Shown piece by piece: positions 1 to 7,281 of a DNA stretch of 64,000 nucleotides. The translations under genes were made by a program, and so were the position numbers. The stretch comes from Mucilaginibacter rubeus (GTDB lineage Bacteria > Bacteroidota > Bacteroidia > Sphingobacteriales > Sphingobacteriaceae): assembly GCF_014643835.1 (NCBI RefSeq), contig NZ_BMKD01000011.1, positions 40,663-104,662 of the forward strand, in the 5' to 3' direction. The notes under the pieces are model-generated. The model searched no databases. It worked only from the letters and a program-made list of their open reading frames with translations, and was not told the DNA's origin. Numbering within the stretch: the stretch's first letter is position 1; each line of letters starts with the position of its first letter.

Positions 1-441
1 TTTTTCGATGGTACCTTCGGTCATGGTATCGCTTAGCAATGGCATGCGAATCACCGTAGCCGGAATGCTTGATAAATCAACCTTAGGTGCGGCTGGTGCC
101 GGAGTAGCGCCAGGTGCTTTGTCGGCAGCTGGTGCCGCTTCCTTAGCAGGCTCTGCGGCAGCGCCACTGCCAGCCTGGTCAAGTAAAGACTTGTAATCTT
201 CACCTTCTTTACCTAAAATGGCAATTACAGAATCAACCGGGGCGGCAGCACCTTCCTGTATACCGATATACAGCAATGTACCATCCTGGTACGATTCAAA
301 ATCCATGGTAGCTTTATCAGTTTCAATCTCGGCCAGTACATCGCCCGATTTAACCTTGTCGCCAACTTTTTTATGCCATTTCGCCAATACCCCTTCGGTC
401 ATGGTATCGCTCATTTTAGGCATTTTTACTACTTCGGCCAT
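1..441 (-). CDS. pdhC: Pyruvate dehydrogenase E2 (dihydrolipoamide acetyltransferase), N-terminal part
   Basis: Only the first 147 codons are in the window; the gene runs off the left edge. It encodes the E2 core of the pyruvate dehydrogenase complex, which takes the acetyl group from E1 and passes it to CoA in the cytoplasm. Visible are a complete lipoyl domain (residues about 2-80, lipoylated lysine K43 in the ETDKA motif), an Ala/Pro-rich linker (about 90-130) and the start of a second lipoyl domain repeating the phrase SDTMTEG. The E3-binding and catalytic domains lie outside. The start is the ATG at 439-441, giving MAEVVKMPKMSDTMTEG, typical of the family. It is 139 bp downstream of pdhA on the same strand, so co-transcription is likely. 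E1 beta is not adjacent. Confidence 0.95.
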   Translation of the reverse strand, partial: MAEVVKMPKMSDTMTEGVLAKWHKKVGDKVKSGDVLAEIETDKATMDFESYQDGTLLYIGIQEGAAAPVDSVIAILGKEGEDYKSLLDQAGSGAAAEPAKEAAPAADKAPGATPAPAAPKVDLSSIPATVIRMPLLSDTMTEGTIEK

Positions 442-580
442 ATATTAATAGTATTATAAATTCAGTATAAATATAGTTAGTTCTTATCGTGAAGTTTAAA
501 GTCTGAAGTTTTTAGCCTGAAGTCTTTTTTTTTGACCGCAAAGACTATAGGCTTTCGACTTAGTACTTTCGACCTAAAAC

Positions 581-1576
581 TTAGTCCCTTATGTAAGGGT
601 AATCTTCTTGAACGTAAACATCTGTATATAATTCAGATGCATCCGGCCATGGTGATTCTTCAGCAAACTTCACAGCTTCGTCAACAATAGCTTTGATCTT
701 AGCGTCCATTTCGTCAAACCATGCTTCATCAGCATATTTTTCGGCAAGGATAGTTTGTTTGGTAGCCTCAAGAGGGTCTTTCGCTTTATAGCTTTCCAAC
801 TCCTCTTTAGTACGATACTTTTGCGGATCGGACATGGAGTGCCCTTTATAGCGGTAAGTACGCATTTCAAGGAAGGTTGGACCTTCGCCTGCGCGCGCGC
901 GCTGAACAGCTTCGTCCATTGCTACGTGTACAGCAGCAGGGTCCATACCATCAACCGGCGATGAAGGGATTCCATAAGGCAGGCCTAATTTATAAATATC
1001 AGTCTGCGCGGTTGTACGCTCAACAGAAGTACCCATGGCGTAACCATTGTTTTCGCAAACAAAAATTACAGGCAGTTTCCAAAGCGCAGCCATATTAAAG
1101 GTTTCGGTAAGTGCGCCCTGGCGTACGGCACCATCACCCATATAGGCAATGTTCACAAACTCGGTACCTTTATATTTTTCGGCAAAAGCAATCCCGGCAC
1201 CCAGTGGTACCTGGCCGCCCACAATGCCGTGACCACCATAAAAATGTTTTTCTTTATCAAACATGTGCATAGAACCACCTTTGCCTTTTGAGCATCCGGT
1301 AGCTTTACCATACATTTCGGCCATAATGGCGTTTGGAGTTACACCTTTAGCAAGTGCATGAGCATGATCACGATATGCGGTGATCATACTGTCTTCAGGT
1401 TTAATTACAGACATGGCTCCGGCCAAAACAGCCTCCTGCCCAATATATAAGTGGCAAAAGCCCCTGATCTTTTGTTGTCCGTATAACTGTCCTGTTTTTT
1501 CTTCGAACCTGCGCATCAATAGCATCTGTTCGTACCACATCAGGTAGGTGTCCTTGTTTATTTCGATTGAACTCAT
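581..1576 (-). CDS. pdhA: Pyruvate dehydrogenase E1 component, alpha subunit
   Basis: 331-residue protein with the normal length of the alpha subunit of heterotetrameric E1. It binds thiamine diphosphate and decarboxylates pyruvate. The ThDP/Mg motif GDGAVRQGALTETFNMAALW is present near residues 148-167, preceded by GGHGIVGGQVPLGAGIAFA. The phosphorylation-loop-like YRYKGHSMSDPQKYRT segment is near 240-256. The substrate-channel part MSVIKPEDSMITAYRDHAHAL is near 55-75. The gene is followed by E2 on the same strand. The beta subunit is not in the window, so its gene must be elsewhere. A TAnnTTTG box lies about 30 bp upstream of the ATG. Confidence 0.96.
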   Translation of the reverse strand: MSSIEINKDTYLMWYEQMLLMRRFEEKTGQLYGQQKIRGFCHLYIGQEAVLAGAMSVIKPEDSMITAYRDHAHALAKGVTPNAIMAEMYGKATGCSKGKGGSMHMFDKEKHFYGGHGIVGGQVPLGAGIAFAEKYKGTEFVNIAYMGDGAVRQGALTETFNMAALWKLPVIFVCENNGYAMGTSVERTTAQTDIYKLGLPYGIPSSPVDGMDPAAVHVAMDEAVQRARAGEGPTFLEMRTYRYKGHSMSDPQKYRTKEELESYKAKDPLEATKQTILAEKYADEAWFDEMDAKIKAIVDEAVKFAEESPWPDASELYTDVYVQEDYPYIRD

Positions 1577-1605
1577 GTATTAAACAACCTTTTTGGAGTA
1601 AAGCG

Positions 1606-1613
1606 CAAATCTA
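1606..1613 (-). promoter_or_regulatory. Possible -7 promoter box for pdhA
   Basis: On the minus strand the sequence reads TAGATTTG, matching the Bacteroidota -7 consensus TAnnTTTG, 29 bp before the pdhA start codon. I see no clear TTG -33 element at the usual 19-20 bp spacing, so this is a motif-only call. Confidence 0.35.
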
Positions 1614-1941
1614 ATTATATCCTGCAAAATATCGAAACCTCAAGCAAATTGTTGCAAAATTTTATTTGGTGGCCTTAAGGTGTGTTTAAACACAACAAAC
1701 TGGCTGTTTATGAGTTTGGCATAGTCCGGCAGGTTAAAATAGAACTTAAAAAAACACACCACGGCGCAATAAATTATCGTTTTACGAAGTTTTAGAAGGG
1801 TTGTTTTTCGCAAAAGACTAAAAAAAGCCTTTAAATAATTACAACCAAATTACATTAATACACGTACAAAAGCCTGTTTATTAAAAGGATGTGTAATAAA
1901 AAGCACTTTTTTATATTTTTTGAAAAATAAGCTGCATTTAT

Positions 1942-1971
1942 TTGCAATTTTAAAAAATATAAATAGTTTTG
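1942..1971 (+). promoter_or_regulatory. Bacteroidota-type promoter for the NlpC/P60 gene
   Basis: TTG at 1942-1944 is separated by 19 bp from TAGTTTTG at 1964-1971. This fits the Bacteroidota primary sigma factor consensus TTG-N19-TAnnTTTG in both boxes and spacing. Transcription should begin near 1977, leaving a leader of about 65 nt before the ATG at 2044. Confidence 0.7.
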
Positions 1972-2043
1972 TAGAGCACGATAGACATAGTGTCTGATTT
2001 AATAAACAATTTGTTGTCCTAACTCAACAAACAAACTGATTAA

Positions 2044-2649
2044 ATGAAGAAATTTGCCCTGGCTATTGCCTTACTTTTCAGCGTCGTAGCTTCACAAGCT
2101 CAAACCAAAAGTGCTCAAAGCACCAGTGATGATAACAAAGACGACCAGGAAAGTTTAGGTAAAGCATACTTTTCCCAAATTATGGGAGTTGCTTTATCTG
2201 CTACCTCAAACATGAAACTCTTTCACTTTGTTTACGATTGGATTGGTACCCCTTACCATTTTGGCGGAAGCTCAAGAAGAGGCATTGACTGCTCAGCCTT
2301 CACCAAAGAATTGTACAGCGAAGTTTTTAACCTCGATATTAAGCGTAACTCACGCGATATTTTCAGCATGGTTAACCCTGTTGGTAAGGATGAGTTAAAA
2401 GAAGGCGATTTGGTTTTCTTTAAGATCCACAGCCGCAGCATTTCGCATGTAGGTATTTACCTGGGTAATAATAAATTTGCTCATGCCTCGTCAAGGGGTG
2501 TAGCCATCAGTAGCCTTGACGATGCTTACTACAGCCGTTTCTTTTATAAAGGCGGCAGGTTGTTAGCTTCATTTAAGGATGAGTTTAAAGGTTCGGCATC
2601 GACGGGTAACAACGATATGGGCGACGACGTAGACGAAAGCAAGAACTAA
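2044..2649 (+). CDS. Secreted NlpC/P60-family cell-wall endopeptidase
   Basis: 201 residues. An N-terminal signal peptide (about 1-19, ending ASQA) sends it out of the cytoplasm. The NlpC/P60 domain covers about 58-178. The catalytic cysteine is C83 in GIDCSAF. H135 in SISHVGIYLG and H147 in FAHAS complete the expected Cys-His-His set, and GTPYHFGGSSRRG is the usual substrate-loop region. Members cleave peptidoglycan stem peptides, usually the D-Glu to diamino acid bond. The acidic tail (GDDVDES) has no known role. It has its own promoter upstream and a terminator-like hairpin downstream, so it is probably monocistronic. Confidence 0.9.
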   Translation: MKKFALAIALLFSVVASQAQTKSAQSTSDDNKDDQESLGKAYFSQIMGVALSATSNMKLFHFVYDWIGTPYHFGGSSRRGIDCSAFTKELYSEVFNLDIKRNSRDIFSMVNPVGKDELKEGDLVFFKIHSRSISHVGIYLGNNKFAHASSRGVAISSLDDAYYSRFFYKGGRLLASFKDEFKGSASTGNNDMGDDVDESKN

Positions 2650-2678
2650 ACGATTTTGAAATAAATAAACTAATTTGG

Positions 2679-2708
2679 TCCCTTCATCCCGGTGAGGGGA
2701 TTTTTTTT
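2679..2708 (+). terminator. Terminator-like hairpin after the NlpC/P60 gene
   Basis: A TCCC...GGGGA hairpin at 2679-2700 is followed by eight T residues at 2701-2708. The next gene's ATG is at 2712, so the terminator directly abuts that start codon. Confidence 0.55.
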
Positions 2709-2711
2709 ATA

Positions 2712-3854
2712 ATGAAATTTTTATTGCTTACGGCAGCCTGCCTGGCGCTGTTTTTACAGGCGTGTAACCATCCGCCAAATAAAAAACAAATCCTGGCCCC
2801 TGCACCTAAACCCGATACTGCCACTACAACAACTACATCAGTTGTTCAGCCTGATTCATCCATATCCATTGCCGCTGTTGGCGATATGATGCTCGGAACA
2901 TCGTACCCTAATAATTATACCCTCCCACCCGACAGTGCGAAAAACAGTTTTAATGTAATAGCTAACGAACTAAGAAACGCCGACGTAACTTTTGGCAATC
3001 TTGAAGGCAGCTTGCTTGACGGAGGGAACCCCGCCCATTATAAACTGCATCAACGAAGTAAAGCTTACTTGTTCAGGATGCCTACAGCCTATGCAGGCGT
3101 TTTTAAAAACGCCGGTTTTAACTTGCTGAGCCTGGCCAATAACCATATAGGCGATTTTGGCGATACGGGCCGGATGAGTACCACTCACGTGCTTGATAGC
3201 ATAGGGATTAATTATGGCGGATTGCTTAGCCACCCCTCCACGGTGTTCGAACGTAACGGCGTTAAATATGGCTTTTGCGCTTTTGCCCCCAATGCCAATA
3301 CCCTGCCTATTCTCGACCTAAAGAACGCAGCCCGTATCATAAGCCAACTGAAACAGCAGTGTGATATTCTCATTGTATCGTTTCATGGTGGTGGCGAGGG
3401 CGTAGCTTATGAACATATTCCTTTTGCAATGGAATCATTCATCAGCGAAAAGCGTGGCGATGTAAATGCCTTTGCCCATAATGCTATTGATGCCGGTGCG
3501 GATATTATATTGGGCAATGGCCCGCACGTGAGCCGGGCAATGGAGGTTTATAAAAACCGGCTGATCGCTTACAGTCTCGGTAACTTTTGTACTTATAAAT
3601 CAGTAAGTGTAGCGGGGGTTTGCGGTCTGGCGCCATTACTAAAAGTAAACCTGAATAAAAAGGGAGAGTTTTTGAAAGGGCGCATCATATCCCTAAGGCA
3701 AGCGCATGATAAAGGGCTTGAACTTGATTCGCTTAACCGTGCTGCTATCCGGATCAGGGAACTTACAGAAGCCGACTTCCCGAATGCGGGATTACTTATA
3801 TCCGACACGGGCGAGATCAGCCTTAACCCGGCTATTCAGAGCGAGAATTTATAA
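2712..3854 (+). CDS. CapA-family (PGA_cap) metallophosphatase-like lipoprotein
   Basis: 380 residues. The N-terminus carries a lipoprotein signal with lipobox-like ALFLQAC (C18), followed by a Pro/Thr-rich linker, so it is probably membrane-anchored outside the cytoplasm. The PGA_cap fold (calcineurin-like phosphatase superfamily) spans about 50-330. Motifs are AVGDMMLGTSYP, NLEGSLLD, LSLANNHIGDFG, SFHGGGEG, and GNGPHVSRAMEVYKNRLIAYSLGNF. These give the Asp, Asn, His and GNGPH metal-site residues. Relatives act in poly-gamma-glutamate capsule synthesis, but no capB/capC genes are nearby, so the substrate here is unknown. The start is fixed by the lipoprotein signal although a T-run lies immediately before it. 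Confidence 0.85.
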   Translation: MKFLLLTAACLALFLQACNHPPNKKQILAPAPKPDTATTTTTSVVQPDSSISIAAVGDMMLGTSYPNNYTLPPDSAKNSFNVIANELRNADVTFGNLEGSLLDGGNPAHYKLHQRSKAYLFRMPTAYAGVFKNAGFNLLSLANNHIGDFGDTGRMSTTHVLDSIGINYGGLLSHPSTVFERNGVKYGFCAFAPNANTLPILDLKNAARIISQLKQQCDILIVSFHGGGEGVAYEHIPFAMESFISEKRGDVNAFAHNAIDAGADIILGNGPHVSRAMEVYKNRLIAYSLGNFCTYKSVSVAGVCGLAPLLKVNLNKKGEFLKGRIISLRQAHDKGLELDSLNRAAIRIRELTEADFPNAGLLISDTGEISLNPAIQSENL

Positions 3855-3912
3855 ATAGATACCAGGGCAGGAATTGACTCCGGTATCTACATAGCTGTTA
3901 AACTTAAGAGAA

Positions 3913-4080
3913 AAAGCGCGGGATTGTGCGATTCCCCTCTTGAGATGGGCGGAGGGGTGTGTTGCTACTTTGGTAAACTTGTAGCAGAAACATACCCCCG
4001 CTCCCGCTCGCTTCTCCGCCCCCCTCTCAAGAAGGGATTTTTATTTTTCTACACTCTTTTCCCGAAGGAAAAGAGTGGTC
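3913..4080. repeat. Palindromic intergenic repeat (GGGATTGTGCGATTCCC family)
   Basis: The stretch is a nested inverted repeat. The outer arms are GATTCCCCTCTTGAGA (about 3934-3949) against TCTCAAGAAGGGATT (about 4026-4040). Inner arms are GGGGTGTGTTGCTAC against GTAGCAGAAACATACCCCC. A separate perfect hairpin, CACTCTTTTCC/GGAAAAGAGTG with loop CGAA, is at 4052-4077. The left edge (3920-3938) recurs nearly base for base at 6003-6021, where the same kind of repeat is split by an IS remnant. It holds no gene; the short open frame across it has no protein-like character. Confidence 0.7.
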
Positions 4081-4143
4081 GTACAGCAAAGCGCAGGCCG
4101 GGTGAGTAAATTATGCGATTTACCATACAGGCTAACACGCTAT

Positions 4144-4359
4144 TTAAGCCGCTTCATCCTTAGTATTCCGCACCAGGCTGATACCCGTTGTAAAAAATAT
4201 TAATGAGATAATACCTATTACCACCATGGTGGTTATTTGCGCGCTATGGTTTATGATAGCTACACCGGTATAAATAAGGCCAACTATACCAAGCACGCTC
4301 AATATAGCTCCAAAAGTTCGTTTTAAGTTCATAACAGGTGTGTTGTTTTTTATAAGCAT
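4144..4359 (-). CDS. Small two-helix membrane protein
   Basis: 71 residues, no family recognised. Two hydrophobic segments are visible: about residues 17-34 (AILSVLGIVGLIYTGVAI) and 42-60 (TTMVVIGIISLIFFTTGIS). The tail is short and charged (NTKDEAA). A second in-frame ATG at codon 10 (4330-4332) could be the true start and would leave a 62-residue protein. It is divergent from the SPFH gene, with 67 bp between the starts. The two-helix layout looks like a small inner-membrane protein, but I cannot assign a function. Confidence 0.6.
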   Translation of the reverse strand: MLIKNNTPVMNLKRTFGAILSVLGIVGLIYTGVAIINHSAQITTMVVIGIISLIFFTTGISLVRNTKDEAA

Positions 4360-4426
4360 TTTTTAAAAAACAAATAACACACCAATAATTAATGCTACTT
4401 TTATTTTAAACATAATAAACCAAACC

Positions 4427-5374
4427 ATGCCCGAATCATTTGGATCATTGATAACAATCATCATTTTTGTTGTTATCCTTATTACTATTTTCACCTCGTT
4501 TGTGTCTGTAAAACAGGGCACTATAGTAGTTATCACCGTATTTGGCAAATACCGCCGCATCCTAACCCCGGGGCTTAATTTCAAGATCCCTTTTATCGAA
4601 AACATTTACTCCAAAATCTCTATCCAAAACCGCTCGGTTGAGCTGGAGTTCCAGGCGGTAACTTACGACCAGGCCAATGTGTATTTTAAGGCCATGCTGC
4701 TGTACTCGGTACTTGACCAGCAGGAAGAAACCATCAAAAACGTAGCTTTTAAATTTGTTGATGAGCGTAACCTGATGCAGGCCCTGATCCGTACGGTTGA
4801 AGGCTCCATCCGTGCTTTTGTAGCTACCAAACGCCAGAGCGAGGTACTGATATTACGCCGCGATATTGTGGAACACGTAAAAGAGCAACTGGATGTGATA
4901 CTGGAAGGCTGGGGCTACCACCTGCAGGACCTCCAGTTAAACGATATTACTTTTGATGACGTGATCATGAAATCAATGAGCCAGGTGGTGGCATCAAACA
5001 ACCTGAAGGCCGCTGCCGAAAACGAAGGCCAGGCCCTGCTCATCACCAAAACCAAAGCTGCCGAGGCCGAGGGTAACGCTATCAAAATTTCGGCCCAGGC
5101 CGAGCGTGAGGCAGCTCAATTACGTGGCCAGGGCATTGCGCTGTTCCGCGAGGAAGTTGCCCGCGGTATGACTGTAGCCGCTAAAGAAATGGCCGAAGCC
5201 AACATGGATACCTCGGTGATTTTGTTCACCATGTGGACAGAATCCATCAAACACTTTTCCGAAAACTCAAAAGGGAATGTTATTTTCCTGGATGGCTCAA
5301 CCGATCAGATGCAACATACGTTAAAAGAAATGATGGCCTTAAACCTTTTACATACTGACAACGTCAAAAAGTAA
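4427..5374 (+). CDS. SPFH/Band 7 (stomatin/prohibitin-like) membrane protein
   Basis: 315 residues. One N-terminal membrane helix (about 5-25, GSLITIIIFVVILITIFTSFV) is followed by the SPFH domain (about 25-200): KQGTIVVITVFGKYRRILTPGLNFKIPFIE is the classic entry. A coiled-coil, Ala/Glu-rich stretch (about 185-250, KAAAENEGQALLITKTKAAEAEG) matches the oligomerising stalk of stomatins. Such proteins form large ring-like membrane scaffolds and often regulate membrane proteases. It is followed after 26 bp by a predicted secreted metalloprotease (DUF922), suggesting an operon. No NfeD-like partner is adjacent. Confidence 0.88.
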   Translation: MPESFGSLITIIIFVVILITIFTSFVSVKQGTIVVITVFGKYRRILTPGLNFKIPFIENIYSKISIQNRSVELEFQAVTYDQANVYFKAMLLYSVLDQQEETIKNVAFKFVDERNLMQALIRTVEGSIRAFVATKRQSEVLILRRDIVEHVKEQLDVILEGWGYHLQDLQLNDITFDDVIMKSMSQVVASNNLKAAAENEGQALLITKTKAAEAEGNAIKISAQAEREAAQLRGQGIALFREEVARGMTVAAKEMAEANMDTSVILFTMWTESIKHFSENSKGNVIFLDGSTDQMQHTLKEMMALNLLHTDNVKK

Positions 5375-5400
5375 AAGTTTGAAACCGCCAGTTTTTTTAA

Positions 5401-5958
5401 ATGAAAAGAAATATAGTGAAAGTGATAGGCCCTGCGGCCATGTGTTTTTTAATGATGATTGCGCCTGCTTCGGCACAGTCATTTCACCAGCTAACTGCCA
5501 ATGATTTTTGGGGAACGCCGCGGGCTAATGCCGGCGGCGTTGTAGCTTATACCAACTGCACCATCGATTACCGGTACCAGGCCCGGCGCGAAGGCAGGGG
5601 TTACCGGCTGAATTTTAACATCAGGCTCATCCTTAACAACAATAAATCATGGCTTGATAAAAGCAGGGTTAATACGCCGCAGCAACTCAGCGAAATACTG
5701 AAACATGAGCAGGGCCATTACACCATTGCCTTTTTAGAGCAGCAGGAGCTGCTACGCATAGTAAGCAATACCCGTTTCAGCAATAATTACAACTACGAAG
5801 CCATGGCCATTTTTAACCGTATCGACGCCAAGTACAAACAGCTCAATGCCGATTATGATGAGGATACGGCTCACATGACAGATCGCAAGCAACAGCATAG
5901 CTGGGACGTGTATTTTCAGCAGAAGCTTAAGTTTTTGCCAGGGGATACGGAGAGTTAG
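5401..5958 (+). CDS. DUF922-family secreted predicted zinc protease
   Basis: 185 residues. A signal peptide (about 1-25, ending APASAQ) precedes a DUF922-type domain. The hallmark is HEQGHYTIA with H102, E103 and H106, a zincin HExxH motif. Aromatic/charged strands before it (YTNCTIDYRYQARREGRGYRLNFNI) fit the family. The biochemical activity of DUF922 proteins is not established as far as I know, so protease is an inference from the motif. It lies 26 bp behind the SPFH gene on the same strand and probably shares its transcript. Confidence 0.75.
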   Translation: MKRNIVKVIGPAAMCFLMMIAPASAQSFHQLTANDFWGTPRANAGGVVAYTNCTIDYRYQARREGRGYRLNFNIRLILNNNKSWLDKSRVNTPQQLSEILKHEQGHYTIAFLEQQELLRIVSNTRFSNNYNYEAMAIFNRIDAKYKQLNADYDEDTAHMTDRKQQHSWDVYFQQKLKFLPGDTES

Positions 5959-6026
5959 TTTTTTTTTGCATGCTCAAACATCCTTTGCCTAAGGAGTAAA
6001 AGCGAGGGATTGTGCGATTCCCTTCC

Positions 6027-6568
6027 GGGCATAGCCGTCAATTTAAGCGAAAGCAATAAAAATGAGTTTGTTTTTTTGAGATTGAGGGCAGAACGTAGTT
6101 TGCCCGTAAAGGCAAACTTTATGTATTTTTGCTCTCATAGTTTTATTTCTATTTTTTTGAAAGGCAGACCGGTGGAGGTCCTTGATGTTGATCTCAAGAC
6201 CTTGTATCTCTCTACAAGGCAATTCTATTGCTAAAAGTAGCTCCAGGGCTCCTTTGATAAACTCCGTCAGCCCTTCATTATACTTTTGATGCAAAGCCTG
6301 TTTCGATATATTAAGTGACTGCCTTAACATCAGCTGCATACTCATGCCATTAAATGATTGATTGCTGTCAAATAGCAGCGTATCCAGAAGATCTGCTCCG
6401 CTTGTCTTCCTTAAACGTTTGATCACTCCCGTGTTTTTAGCAAGGCTATCAAGAAATCCAGGGTCAAATAATTCCGCTTTTATGCGTTTAAATAACCCTG
6501 TCAGGTTTGGTTGGCCGATTCTTGCTCTTAAAATTTTCATACTATTCCTTAAATTGACGACTATGCTC
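6027..6568 (-). mobile_element. Internally deleted IS4-family element with terminal inverted repeats
   Basis: A 542-bp element bounded by 21-bp inverted repeats: GGGCATAGCCGTCAATTTAA.. at 6027-6047 and its complement at 6548-6568, 19 of 21 positions matching. Between them lies only the 5' third of an IS4-type transposase gene joined to the element's far end. The flanks are the left edge of the GGGATTGTGCGATTCCC repeat (6003-6021) and a CTCAAGAGGGGG stretch (6568-6580). That stretch matches the right edge of the same repeat at 3913-4080, so the IS appears to have landed inside a copy of that repeat. It can move only if a complete relative supplies transposase. Confidence 0.75.
6043..6540 (-). 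pseudogene. Truncated IS4-family transposase (N-terminal part only)
   Basis: The open frame encodes 165 residues. About the first 120 resemble the N-terminal DNA-binding region of IS4-type transposases (LFDPGFLDSLAKNTGVIKRLRK, LLFDSNQSFNGMSMQLMLRQ, LNISKQALHQKYNEGLTEFIKG). The remaining residues (from about NRNKTMRAK) look like chance translation of the element's terminal DNA and end inside the terminal inverted repeat. The DDE catalytic domain is entirely missing, so it cannot transpose. Whether the fragment is expressed as a DNA-binding inhibitor is unknown. Confidence 0.7.
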
Positions 6569-6636
6569 TCAAGAGGGGGGCATTAATGCGCATTAGCGGC
6601 ATTGCTTTGTTCCTTTACAGCAATGACGCTTTTGTT

Positions 6637-7281
6637 TTACACCGGTTCTCGCTCTACCTCAACCGGCCTTTTACCATACCTATTAATAACTTCAGCCAAA
6701 ATCAAATTAGGTACCCAGCTTAAAAAGGCAATGATGAGGTAGTTATTATGAAAATTTACGCCATTACCTAAAACAGTAAACAGCCAGATATAAAAGCGCA
6801 GGGTAACCGCGCCGAAGGCGAGGGCATAACTCCGGTTCATCATTTTGATGTGATCGTCAATCCTTCCTTTTTTTATCAGCAGAAACGCAGCCAGTGTAAA
6901 AGCAGCCCACAATGTGTTTTGCAATAAAAAAGATATGAATACACCCGTTCCCCGGTTTATAAAAAGCGTCATGACATAGGCTCCCGGCGCAGCAAAAAAA
7001 AGCACACCAAACACATACAATTTTCCCAATGCCCTGTGCAGCGCTTTATTATTATATACCTTTTTTGAAAACTGAAAGAATCCGGCCAGTAGGATCACAC
7101 TGCTGCCTATAATATGACAATAAAAAGCAGGCAGGTACCACCCGGTTTCAACCGCCTTTTGTTTGATGTGCAAAAAGTAGGAGTCATGATTAAAATCCCA
7201 GTATTGAATAAATGTGCCCGCACAGAGTATAAATACCCAGAAAAACGCAAAATATCTTAATATGCGGGCGGTAATGCTCAT
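6637..7281 (-). CDS. DUF2306-family multi-pass membrane protein
   Basis: 214 residues with about six hydrophobic segments: ILRYFAFFWVFILCAGTFI, HIIGSSVILLAGFFQF, LYVFGVLFFAAPGAYVMTLF, LQNTLWAAFTLAAFLLI, YALAFGAVTLRFYIWLFTVLG, and YLIIAFLSWVPNLILAEVI. The conserved pattern HRALGKLYV (about 79-87) and the membrane-embedded histidine in YCHIIGSS agree with DUF2306, whose function is unknown (distantly cytochrome-b-like). Its start codon overlaps the end of the upstream WG-repeat gene by 4 bp, indicating translational coupling. No dedicated promoter is visible. Confidence 0.75.
   Translation of the reverse strand: MSITARILRYFAFFWVFILCAGTFIQYWDFNHDSYFLHIKQKAVETGWYLPAFYCHIIGSSVILLAGFFQFSKKVYNNKALHRALGKLYVFGVLFFAAPGAYVMTLFINRGTGVFISFLLQNTLWAAFTLAAFLLIKKGRIDDHIKMMNRSYALAFGAVTLRFYIWLFTVLGNGVNFHNNYLIIAFLSWVPNLILAEVINRYGKRPVEVEREPV

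Larger units (their letters stand above)
1577..2043. other. Divergent intergenic region between pdhA and the NlpC/P60 gene
   Basis: 467 bp of AT-rich DNA with no credible reading frame. It separates two divergent genes and holds a -7 box for pdhA (1606-1613) and a well-formed promoter for the NlpC/P60 gene (1942-1971). I see nothing else convincing in it. Confidence 0.7.

Noticed and set aside
3924-4109. Small gene in the intergenic repeat
   Set aside because: The open frame follows the palindromic repeat and has no protein-like composition or start context.
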